DNA of 64,000 nucleotides from Chloranthus sessilifolius (lineage: Eukaryota; Streptophyta; Magnoliopsida; Chloranthales; Chloranthaceae). The translations under genes were made by a program, and so were the position numbers. This document shows, piece by piece, positions 46,751-56,933 of the stretch. Below the pieces are notes generated by a model. That model was not told the DNA's origin, made no database searches, and was given only the letters and a program-made list of their open reading frames with translations. Position 1 is the stretch's first letter. Every line of letters starts with the position of its first letter. Where the stretch lies: the NCBI GenBank assembly GCA_021018995.1, contig CM037587.1:86363251-86427250 (forward strand). Reading direction: 5' to 3'.

Positions 46751-48156
46751 CTCCTTCCTGCACATGGAACTTTTCACACAAATCAAATACACAGGAAAGG
46801 GGCATAAGAAACCCCTCTACAGATATACACACATTTTTTGGTATACATATTTTCTTTATGTTTTTGTTGTTTTTGTTTACTTGTAAAAAGGGAAAGCACG
46901 CTAGTCACCACACCGACTATTTTTTTGGGATGTGGTGTAAGTGGTGCACAAGGTGGTTTAGTATATACATCTACACAGGCCTTTTGGTTTTTTTATTTAT
47001 CGTTTTCTCCCCTCTTTTTTGGGTTTTGTTTTGTGCATTTTTTTTGGGTGCCTTAATCAGTGAGGTGAAACCACGGGTCCTATTTTGAGCATGACCGAAT
47101 CATTTCGTGCAATCGGACCGAAGTGAATTTTTGGATTTTACCAAGGCTGGAACACTGATCCCGTTGGGCTGAGTCAAACCTTTCTCCTTGCCTCGGGTCA
47201 TGCATTTGACGGTGCAATTTCACAAAGACAATTCTGGTAGGGACTCGATTCAAACTTAGCACGAGCGGCCCAATCGGCTAATGAGTAACAGGGAGGGTGA
47301 AAAAAGGGTTCCTCAAACAACAATCAATCATTTCAAACCTTTCTTCTTTTCTTTTCTTTATTTATTTTTTTTATTTTTTATCTCCCCCTTTTTTTACCCG
47401 TGGCACCCTATCAGGTTTTCACCACGTCCATGGGTTTAGCTTTCTTACCCCAAGCGCCCTTTCGAGTTTTCACCTGGTCCGCACAAGCCAACTTTTTTAC
47501 CCATAGCGCCCTTTCGGGTTTTTACTACGTCCATCTTGCTTTGAGCTTGTATTTTCATTTTGTTTCTTTTTCAAAAGCCACGACATAGACGTTGATTCCA
47601 TCATAGCCGGCTGGATGGGGTCCTAGTGTAGTCTTACGACTCGGTTCATGTTGACTTAACAGATACTATGACTGCTTGCAAACCTACAAAGAGGGCTTCC
47701 TTCAGGGTGTAGCTTGGCCATGGGTTAGGTTAGGATTTGAAGGTATGCTGGGCTAAAAGGGGTTTTCTTGATGTGCCTTCAGTTTTCTCAGCATACTTTC
47801 TTCCTTGGGGGTTTTGCTGTACATGCCCCCTGAATCTTCTATTTTTTTCTATTCCTTCTTCTCTCTCTTTTTTTTAAAAAATTTCAGGCAATCTCTTTTT
47901 GAGGTTTTGCTTTTCCAATTTTTTTTGGTTTTTTGATAGCAACTTTTTTTTTTTTTTTGGGTATATGTACACACGCCTTTTTTTTTTTAGGGGAGGGGTT
48001 TATTGAAAAAAAGGCCCGGGCTCATATGGGATAGCAAAGGATATCCTCATTTTTAGGGACACTTTCTGGCTACGGTGTTTGGAATGCTGGCCTCTTTTAA
48101 GTGGTTCTTAAGCAGTCATGCATCTGTTTCACCAATATTTACCTTATTGCAATAGA
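46751..48156. other. Convergent spacer between antisense gene 2 and pol
   Basis: No gene. Two transcription units converge here, so it should hold both 3' ends. A tandem repeat at 47397-47540 has about 60-bp units with AGCGCCCTTTCGGGTTTTCAC and CACGTCCATGGGTTTAGC. Long T runs occur at 47947-47959 and 47980-47990. Confidence 0.6.
47397..47540. repeat. Tandem repeat, about 60 bp, 2.5 units
   Basis: Units share GCGCCCTTTCGGGTTTTCAC followed by (A/C)ACGTCC and a T-rich half ending TTACCC. Lies just past the last codon of pol in element C. Confidence 0.75.
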
Positions 48157-49335
48157 CTAAGAGTAGAACTGTCGAACATATCCAGCGTTGATGGGCTCAG
48201 GAAGATGATCTCCGTCCATGATGGCGAGGCGGATGGCATATCCCGACAGCACTTCTCGAATGACGTATGGTCCTTCCCAGTTCGGCTTGAATTTTCCCCT
48301 TGGATCGGCGTGGAGGGATGGGAAGATCTTCTTTGGCACAGTGTCTCCTACCTTCAGATCTCGACTGCGAACACGTTTATTGTAAGCGCGTGCGAATCGC
48401 CCCTGGTAAACCTAAGTGTGGCATAAGGCTAGGAGTCTCTTTTCATCAAGTAAGTTTAGCTGGTCAAAGCGGGATCTCTCTCTCTCTGCTTCGGGTAAGC
48501 CTGATTCTATGAGGATTCGGAGTGAGGGAACTTCAACCTCTACCGGGAGGATGGCCTTGGTTCCATACACAAGGGAGAATGGTGTTGCCCCTGTAGCGGT
48601 ACGGATCGACGTTCGGTAGGCCCACAAAGCAAATGGCAGCATTTCGCTCCAATCTCGATAAGTGACGACCATTTTCTCAAGGATGCGGATGACTGTCTTG
48701 TTCGCGGCTTCCACGACTCCATTGGTTTGAGGCCGATAAGGGGATGAGCAATGGTGCTTGATCTTGTATTGCTCACAGAAGTCTCGGATGCGCTTATTCG
48801 CAAAGTTTGTGCCATTGTCTGTGATGATATCTTTGGGTACTCCGAATCGGCACACAATATTGTTTTTGAGAAACTTCTCGACGTGACTGGCCGTGATGTT
48901 GGCATATGACGCCGCTTCTACCCACTTGGTGAAGTACTCAATGGCGACGAGGATGAACCGATGTCCATTTGATGGTTTTGAGTTAATCATTCCGACAACG
49001 TCAAGGCCCCAGGTAGCAAATGGCCAAGGAGTGGTCATGCAGTGAAGATCAATGGCAGGAGCGTGTATCAGACTGGAGTGTTCTTGACACTTGTAGCATT
49101 TTTGAACATGTTTGCAGCAATCTGATTCCATAGTGGTCCAAAAGTGTCCCTGCTATAAAATTTTCTTAGCGGGCATGTGACCGCTAACGTGGGCTCCGCA
49201 TACTCCTTCATGGATTTCTTTCATAATATTGACCGCTTCACTTTCAGTAAGGCACCTGAGTAAGATGTTATTGTATGATCGCTTGTAGAGGCATTCCCCG
49301 TAAATAACGTAACCTGCCGCTAAACGTTGAATGGT
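48157..49335 (-). pseudogene. Integrase of Tat element C (nearly intact core)
   Basis: Integrase joins cDNA to the chromosome. Minus strand: HMPAKKIL, a TAG (about 49156), then CCKHVQKCYKCQEHS completing the HHCC zinc-binding domain; catalytic core with Asp in TWGLDVVGMI, Asp in ITDNGTNF and Glu in NGVVEAANKT; open from 49131 to 48412. A frameshift near 48400 leads to the C-terminal block DPRGKFKPNWEGPYVIREVL, ending at 48157. There is no chromodomain, as expected in Tat. The whole DDE triad is kept. Confidence 0.92.
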
Positions 49336-50841
49336 TCGTCAGTCTGTCTTGGGCGTACCCTCTGGGAAAGTTAGGGTCTCGAGGAAATTCTTGATATCTG
49401 AGAACCAAGGTGGCTCACCATCAGGCTTTGTAGGATCCTCAATCTGGAGGCAGAAGGCCAGCTCATTCCTCTGCTCGATCATGATCGGCTTCATTTCAGC
49501 ACCATACGGGATTTCAATCATTGACGCCAGAGTGGCTAATGCGTCAGCAAACCGATTCCTTATCCAGGGGACATACGAGAAAGTCACATCTTGGAAGCAA
49601 CCTATCAGGTCCTCGAGGTGTTCATGATAAGGGATCAACTTCTCGTCTTTCATCTTCCAATCACCATTCGTCTGGCATATAATTAACTATGAATCTCCAA
49701 ATACTCAAAGGTGAGTTATATTTAGATCAAGAGCTGCTTGCAGACTAGCGGCACAAGCTTCGTACTCAACCATGTTGTTAGTGCAAGGAAAGCTGAGCTT
49801 GATAGAGACGGGTACGTGGGATCCTTTCGGTGAAATCAGAATGGTGCCAACTCCTTGACCCTCGGCATTGGCAGCCCCGTCAAAGTGTATTACCCATGAT
49901 TCTTCTGCTTCTTCAGTATCGTCCTCCGTCATGAACAAGTTATCTTCATCTGGGAACTCGATCCTTAATGGCTCATAGTCGGGTAAAGGATTGTCAGCGA
50001 GATGATCAACAAGCGCCTGCCCCTTGATCGACTTTTGAGTGACATACGTGATGTCAAACTCAGATAATAACAACTGCCATCGTGCAGTCCGCCCAGTGAG
50101 AGCCTGTTTTTCGAACAAGTATTTTAACGGATCCATTCGAGCTAAAAGTAGAACAGCTTGAGACAGCAAGTAGTGGTGGAGTCTCTGGGTAGCCCATACA
50201 AGGGCTAGGCATGCTTTCTCCATATGAGAATAGTGCATCTCGTAATCAATGAATTTCTTGCTCAGATAGTAGATGGCCTGCTCTCTTCTTCCCGTCTCGT
50301 CATGCTGACCTAAGACACATCCCATCGAAACTTCCATTGTGGAGAGATACATTAAGAGTGGTCTTCCCGACTCAGGTGGTACCAAAACAGGTGGATTCAG
50401 GAGGTAGCTTTTGATTTTATCGAACGCTGCCTGACAATCATCATAACATTCAACGGGCGAATTCTTCCTTAGCAGCTTGAAGATCGGCGTGTAGATAGGT
50501 GTTAGCTGTGTAATGAACTGACTGATATACTGTATTCTGCCCAAAAATCCTCTAACCTCTTTCTCGATAGACGGCGGTGGCATTTCAGTGATGGCTTTAA
50601 CTTTGATTGGGTCAACCTCGATCCCTCTCCTACTGATGATGAACCCTAGCAGTTTCCCTGACATAGCCCCGAACGCGCACTTCTGTGGGTTCAGACGTAG
50701 TCGATACTTCCTCAGCCTTTCAAACAGCTTCTGAAGGTTTACCAGATGGTCGCTTCGCTCTGGTGACTTGGCTATCATGTCATCGACATACACCTCAATC
50801 TCTCGATGCATCATGTCATGAAATAGTGCAGTCATAGCTCT
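49336..50841 (-). pseudogene. RT palm, RNase H and second RNase H of Tat element C (broken)
   Basis: Minus-strand frame 50835-49705 begins after a TAG and contains YVDDMIAKS (catalytic Asp pair), FLGRIQYISQFI, RNase H motifs AIYYLSKKF and DITYVTQKS, then a second RNase H with WVIHFDGAANAEGQGVG and TNNMVEYEACAASLQ (catalytic Asp and Glu present), a Tat hallmark. Just past this, two in-frame stops (about 49705 and 49690) flank the VFGDS motif carrying the next catalytic Asp. The last part, RNRFADALATLASM, is open at 49653-49339. It copies and trims element RNA in an intact copy. Confidence 0.92.
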
Positions 50842-51363
50842 CTAGTATGTTGCACCGGCATTCTTCAGCCCGAATGGCATGACTAGATAGCAAAAGGTTC
50901 CCCAGGGGGTAATGAACATTATCTTCTCGCGATCAACCTTTGCCATTTTGATCTGATTGTATCCTAAAAATCCATCCATGAAAGAGAGCATCCCGTGCTT
51001 AGTTGTGTTATCGACCAAAATGTCGATGTGTGGCAATGGGAAATCGTCCTTTGGGCTCGCCTTGTTCAAATTATGGAAATTGATACACATGCGGACCTTT
51101 CCATCCTTCTTTGGCACAGGTACGATATTGGCTAGCCATTGTGGGTATTTGGATATCATGAGAAACCCCTCATCGTATTGCTGGATGACCTCATCTTTGA
51201 CTCTCAGCATCCATTTGGGTCGGAGACGTCTCAGCTTCTGCTTGACTAGCTTCATATCAGGGTAGAGGGGCAACTCATGCTCGACCAAATCGATATCTAG
51301 ACCGGGCATGTCCTCGTACGACCAGGCAAAAATGTTTTGGTATGACCGAAGGAAGTCGATCAT
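50842..51363 (-). pseudogene. RT fingers and palm start of Tat element C
   Basis: Minus-strand 173-codon frame: FAWSYEDMPGLD (pre-RT), LANIVPVPKKDGKVRMC, NKASPKDDFPLPHID, FMDGFLGYNQIKM with the first palm Asp, and VMPFGLKNAGATY. It stops at TAG immediately before the block with YVDD. That stop sits where related proteins keep Gln, a single C-to-T change on the coding strand. Confidence 0.92.
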
Positions 51364-52194
51364 GCTTTTTCTTTCCTCAGGAAATAGTGACGTTCCGATC
51401 TTGGTTTTCTGGGATCCTCCTCAGTTCCTAGATTGACATCCTTGGTTTCCTCAACAATGGGGGTAGGGCCATGCTCAAAGTCAAAAAATTCATCAAGGAG
51501 CTCATTGGGGAGCTCCTCGAAGGGGATATCCTCGTCCAGACTCATGATCCCTACCTCTTCTTGTATTTTTACAGGGAAGGGGTCGATTTCACGTGGGTCG
51601 GGCATTTTGATTAAGGCATCCTTTTGTGGGGCATTTTCTAGAATTTTAAATGACAATATTTTTGAACCTTAGACTTTTTCAATGTTTTTGGGATTTTGTA
51701 TTTTATCCATGTTTTTGAGTTTTTATATTTTTTCCATGTTTTTGAGATTTTTGCTTTCTTCGGAGATGGACCCTTGGCAAGGCGGGTTGCTATATACACA
51801 AGGTATTGCCTGCCAAGGGCTTATCTCACTTTTTCTAGGTTATTTTTTTTAGGAAACAGGCGTCAAACTTTAGGCCACTTCCTGCTTCCAGAGTTTGGGG
51901 TAAAGATGCCCAGTTGCGTACCTGAAGGGCCGCTTCTTTACCTATTGGGATGGAGGGTGCTGACTGATATGGCTCATTGGAGTCAACCTCTATCATATTG
52001 ATCCCCATTTCGTCTGAGATGATATCCTCAAACGTTAACACGGCTTTGTGATGATTCACCACAGTGGGAGTTTGTTCAGGTTCTGACCGTCGCTCCTCAA
52101 AAAGGGACAATGCGGCCAAATCTATCTGCAAGCTTGGAAGGGAGATCTGGGGATTGGTGGGATGGACTGGGGCTATGGGTTTGTGTGGGGTCAA
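51364..52194 (-). pseudogene. Linker between protease and RT of Tat element C
   Basis: Minus-strand frames 52194-51835 (VLTFEDIISDEMGINMIE) and 51656-51360 (acidic, DEDIPFEELPNELLDEF) are typical of the low-conservation connector before RT in Tat pol. Two stops and a T-rich stretch at 51660-51760 separate them. No catalytic motif is expected here. Confidence 0.65.
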
Positions 52195-52386
52195 ATGGGT
52201 TGCCCCATTTTGATTGATCTTTACGACCCCTACGCTGAGAAAGGAATCCCTTATGTGTGGCCTAGGGCGAGGTTTCTCCTCTATGTTGATTCCTCGAGCT
52301 CTTACAGCCGCGGCAACCCTGGCTTTCTCTTTGGCCTCTCAGACCTCTTGCTCTGTGGGCTTATAACCTAGCCCGAATCTTACTTT

Positions 52387-53286
52387 TTATCCTTTAGCCA
52401 CAACTGGCTCTCTTCTGCCTTGCAATCTGGGCCCAAGTCCTCGGCCTTTCTGATAACCCCACTTTTGGAGCATTGCCACGGCCGCTACCATACCGCCTCC
52501 TGTCTTAGGCATGATGCCCTCAATAGGCTCTGGGAGTATTGCCGATACCTCATACTCGAAACTGTGGAGGTCGACATCCTCGGCAGTGTGTGGTATATCT
52601 AACATGTTGGGTTTCTCCACGCTGTTGGCAGCTTTTTCTTTCTCACTATGCCCTTCCCCAATGATTGTAACAATTTTATGCCCAGACACGAATTTGAGCT
52701 TCAAGTGTAAAGTGGAAGATATGGCTCCGACCTCGTCCAGCCATGGGCGCCCTAATAATAAGTTAAAGGAAGATTTAATATCCATGACTTGAAACAATAT
52801 GGAAAAGGTCATTGGCCCTATCAATAGCTCAAGATCAACTTCTCTCATTATTTCTCTCCTGGTATTGTCAAACCCTCTAGCGGTGGTTCTGGTGGGCCTT
52901 AACATGCACGGATCAACCCCGATCTTGGTGGCGGTTCTCAATGGGCATATATTCAATGCAGACTCATTAGCAATTAGTACTAAGGGAATAACCATGTTTC
53001 TAAATTCAACGGCTATATTTAAAGACTTGGAATGGCTACACCCTTCCTCTGGCAAATCAACATAAAAAAATGAAATGGCATTCGGGGTCATTACTTGCCC
53101 AATTATCTGCCCAACCTCATCTGGGCTGACTTGTAGTGATACATGTGCATTTTTCAACACCCCCATTAATGCTTGGAAATGTAGTGGGGACGCCATCAAC
53201 AGATCCCATACGGTGATATGGGCAGGCATCCTTCTCAGCTGAGTCTCCAGTATATGTTCTCGACTCATCTTCTCGAAGGGGTTCAC
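52387..53286 (-). pseudogene. Protease with G-patch of Tat element C
   Basis: Minus-strand 299 codons. Contains PLVLIANESALNICPL, the active-site region, then FNLLLGRPWLDEVGAI, and ends in KWGYQKGRGLGPRLQG, a G-patch (RNA-binding Gly-rich motif) as seen behind Tat proteases. In active relatives the site has Asp and Gly (DNGS type); here the catalytic Asp is Ala and the Gly is Glu, so the enzyme should be dead although the frame is open. This is the longest open frame of the sense strand apart from RT/RNase H and gag. Confidence 0.88.
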
Positions 53287-56200
53287 CGCGCTGTCTTTCT
53301 TTCTTTCCTTCGGGTTGAGCCTGTGCTACTGCTGGTGCTTCTGGCTGCTTCAATATTCTCCCCGACCTGGTAACAAAATCTACTACCCCTTCTTTGCTGC
53401 TGTTGCTGGCATTGGCATCTGTTTGTTCATAGCTCAGTGGGACCTGATGAGGATCATAGGTTGGTCCCGAGAGCTGAAAAGGTATGACTGCTGGTACTTG
53501 AGGCACTTGTACTATCCGCTCGGGAGGTGGGGGCAATACTTGATTCTCCTCGGTGGTAGTGGGTCTGGTGGAAAGATTGGGCCAAATGGGGGTGGTGAAG
53601 CTTGAGTATGGTGGCACCAGAGGGAAGGAGGTAAAGGTAGGCCATTGAATTGTAGATGGGGGTTTGATGGGTATTGGATTGGGGGCTGGTGGTTGAAGGG
53701 TATGGAGTCGATGGGGGGTTGTGGTATATGGAATTGGTAGGGAATGGGTTGTGGCTGGATGGGTAGTTGGAATGGGAGTGCGGGCCATAGGATGGGGGGG
53801 GCCTGTTGGCTCATTGGGTAATTGATGGGGGTTGTGGTGTATGATTGGTATGCATTAATATTCACATAATTGACGGGTGTGGTGGATGGAAAATATGCCC
53901 TGAGATCCAATGGTTCAACTTGCGGAGTCGGGTTGGGGAAATAATCTGACAAATTCAGGGGTTCAATAACCCCGACATTCCTTTCTTTAATGTTTCTTAA
54001 CACTGGTGCTATATAGCTCTCCCAATCGCTGATATAATCGGACGGGTCAAATTCAAACTCCTCATCTTCTATCATTTCGACGGTGGATCTGGGACCTGCT
54101 CCTTCGATGGGATGTGGGGGTAGTGGCACTTGATGAATACTAGCATGCTGAGAAGGTGCGGGGGGAATGATTTTCCCGACATCGATCAAATCTTGGATTG
54201 CGTGCTTCAAGGGGAAGCAGCGATCAGTAGGGTGACCCAAACCCTGATGAAAATTGTAGTGGGTATTCGGGTCATAGTTCTTCGGGATTGGGTGAGGAGG
54301 AGGTTGTGGTTGACGGATAGCAACTAATCCCTTTTCCACCAATAGGGGCAACAGTACACTCAAGGATTGCCCCAGAGGCGTAAAAACTCGATCGTAGTGG
54401 GCTCTCCTCTGCTCAGGGGTCATTTGCATTCCTGGCCCATTCCCCATTCTTTGTGCCTCGTGCCTAATCGGTGCTAGTGGGCTCACCAAACGAAAGCAGA
54501 TATTATTATTGGGCCTGGTGTTGGCTACGTTCTGGACATCGCCCCCTGTTCTCTTCTCATTCCTCTGCTCAGAAAATCTTCTAACCCCACTGGGTCCGCT
54601 CGGTATGTTCTTACTTAGACGCCCCTCCCTGATGGCATCCTCGCATCGGTTAGCATTTCTTACCAGATCAACAAAGCTGGACTGCTGCTAGTATACCAAG
54701 AAGTCTGAAATTACTGGCAGAGTGCTCTTCAAAATCATCTCTACCTGTTCTTCGTCAGGTATTCTATTCCTGATCTGAGCTGCTAGCGCTCTCCATCGCC
54801 CCAAGTAGTCGCTGAAGGTCTCGTTCTGATTATGCTTTAAATGGGCTAAGTCGGACTTACGCAGCTCAATGTCTATGTTGTAGACATACTATTCTTGGAA
54901 GAGGTGCGTTAAGTCCCTCCATGTTTTCATCATAGATGGTTCTAAAGATGTGAACCATCTCAAAGCCGGCCCAATCAAACTCTTCTGAAAGACTTTTATT
55001 AGTAGTCTTTCGTCCTCCCCGTACTGGCACATGTCCCCATAATAGGACTTGAGGTGCGCAATAGGATTGCCCGTGCCATTATATTTGTCGAAGGCGGGCA
55101 TTTTGAATTTGGGGGGCAAGGGGACCTCAGCGAACAGGCATAGGTCTGTGAAGTCTGTGGCGTGGATCTCAGCACTACCCATTTTCATTAGCTGCTTCTA
55201 TATTTTATCTAACTGCTCTTTCAGCTGTTCTGACTCCTTTGATATAGGGGCTGCCTTCTCCACCGTAGGTTGGACTTCGCTCTAGGCTATTAGGGGATGG
55301 GCACTTATGGGAGGAGGGTGAAGGCTGGTCAATGCCCCAGCATAGGCCCCGCTATTTCTAATCTCGTCCTCTTCATACTGCTAGTGGGCATAATGTGTAG
55401 CGAGGGCGGGATTCTCCTGTTGTTGTTGCATGGGATGGATGGGAATGATATGAGTAGGGGTTGGGTGAGCCCATTAGGGGTGAGGAAAGGTCTGTTGGGT
55501 GATGGGGATTTGGTTTTGAGGTGAGGCCTGATGGGACCATTGGGTATGGGGGAAGGTTTGGAAATGGCCTTGGGGTGTAGGGCCATGGGAAAATTGGGCT
55601 TGGGGTATGATATGGGCTTTACTCGGTTGTGAGGGTTGGGTTAAATGTTGGGAGTATTGTGGAAAGTATGGGGTTTGGGTTTAGGTTTGGGCCATGAACC
55701 CTTGATCATTTTGGGTCATGGGCCACTGATGGGTTTGGGCCATGGACCCTTGGTAGGTTTGGGCCATGGGCCTTGGGTATGCTTGGACCAATGGGCCTTG
55801 GTAGGTCTAGGCCATGGGCCCTTGATGGGTGTGGCCCAATGGGCCTTGAGGGGGTATGGGTCGTGGGCCCTTGATGGGTCTGGCCTAATGGACCTTGACA
55901 GGTCTGGGCCATGGGCTCTTGATGGGTCTGGCCCAATGGGCCTTGATGATTTTGGGCCATGGGCCCTTTGTAGGCCTGGGTCATGGGCCCTTGGTTGCCC
56001 ATGGCCCAATGGGCCTTGATGGATTTGGGCCATGGGCCCTTAGTGGGTATGGGCCATGGCCCTTGGTGGGTCTAGCCGATTGGGTTTTGAGGGGTATGGG
56101 CCATGGGCCATTGGTGGGTTTGGGCCATGGGCCCTTTGTGGGTTTGAATTTGATGGTTTTGGCCCAATGGGCCTTGGGTAATGGGGTTTTGGGCCAATGG

Positions 56201-56933
56201 GCCTTGATGAGTGTGGGTGATAGGGTATTGGGCCATTGGGCCTTGGAGATCATGGGTGGTGGGGAATTGGATGGTGTGGATTATGGGAGGTTGGTGGGGG
56301 TCATGGGGGAGTGAGGCATGGAGATTGGCTAGAGTGTGGGAGGGGTTCATGAATGTGGGGTGTGGAGGAGAGGTGACTTGGGAAGCCTTCCATGAGGAGT
56401 AGGCTTGGAACATTTCCTCCATCATGGCCATGGAAGGGGGATCGGATATGGATGGTGGGTTTAATGGATGATTGGGTCTAGATGGGGTGGATGTAGAGGG
56501 AAAATTGGGTATGGCCATGGTAGATGATGGATTAAAGGAATGGGGTGGATTAGAGAGTTGAGGTGAGGTAAAGGATGAGGAAGAATTAGGGATGCTTATG
56601 GGTGATGGTTGGTGGGGTGTGGATGTTTGGAAAAAAACGGGCATGGCCCCAGTAAAAATGGGCATGACCCGGGTAGATGGGGGGATTTCTGGGGGATTGG
56701 TTAAGGTGGAGGTGACATAGGTGAATGAGGGCGGATCGAGTCTATAGGGGGATGATGGGAATTGGGGCATGGACGTGGATTGGGAGAATGGGTTAGGGTT
56801 TTGCATGGGCATGGTTTGGGCCAAAGATAGAGAATGGGGGGTTGGATTTTGGATATTTTGGGGGGTAGTGGTTGGGAAGATGGGGGCGCCGAATGAGCCG
56901 ATAACGGTAAAGGGAGATTGGGTGAGGGGGACT
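53117..56933 (-). pseudogene. gag of Tat element C with expanded repeat tract
   Basis: Gag makes the particle. The minus strand reads through from the truncated LTR at 56934: Pro/Thr/Gln-rich N-terminus (56824-56072), a minisatellite-encoded tract (56250-55640), a core with KMPAFDKYNGTGNPIAHLK, SLIGPALRWFTSLEP, HNQNETFSDYLGRWRALAAQ (55130-54780), and NFHQGLGHPTDRCFPLKHAI (54250), a knuckle-like stretch whose first Cys is not kept. A Pro-rich tail follows with DFVTRSGRILKQP (53380). Stops or shifts occur near 56070, 55325, 54888, 54690 and 53510. The normal start codon and leader were lost with the LTR 3' end. Confidence 0.85.
55640..56250. repeat. GC-rich minisatellite inside gag (about 30-bp units)
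   Basis: Around 19 units built on GGGCCATGGGCCCTTGATGG with a TTTGGG or CTGGCC linker. On the minus strand it encodes a roughly ten-residue unit, HQGPMAQT / HQGPLGQT, repeated; several units are shifted by one base, so the reading frame changes along the array. The embedded GGGCCCATGGCCC is itself palindromic. Confidence 0.9.

Noticed and set aside
55645..56314. Gly-rich plus-strand ORFs (GLGHGP repeats)
   Set aside because: Antisense reading of the gag minisatellite; no independent coding signal.
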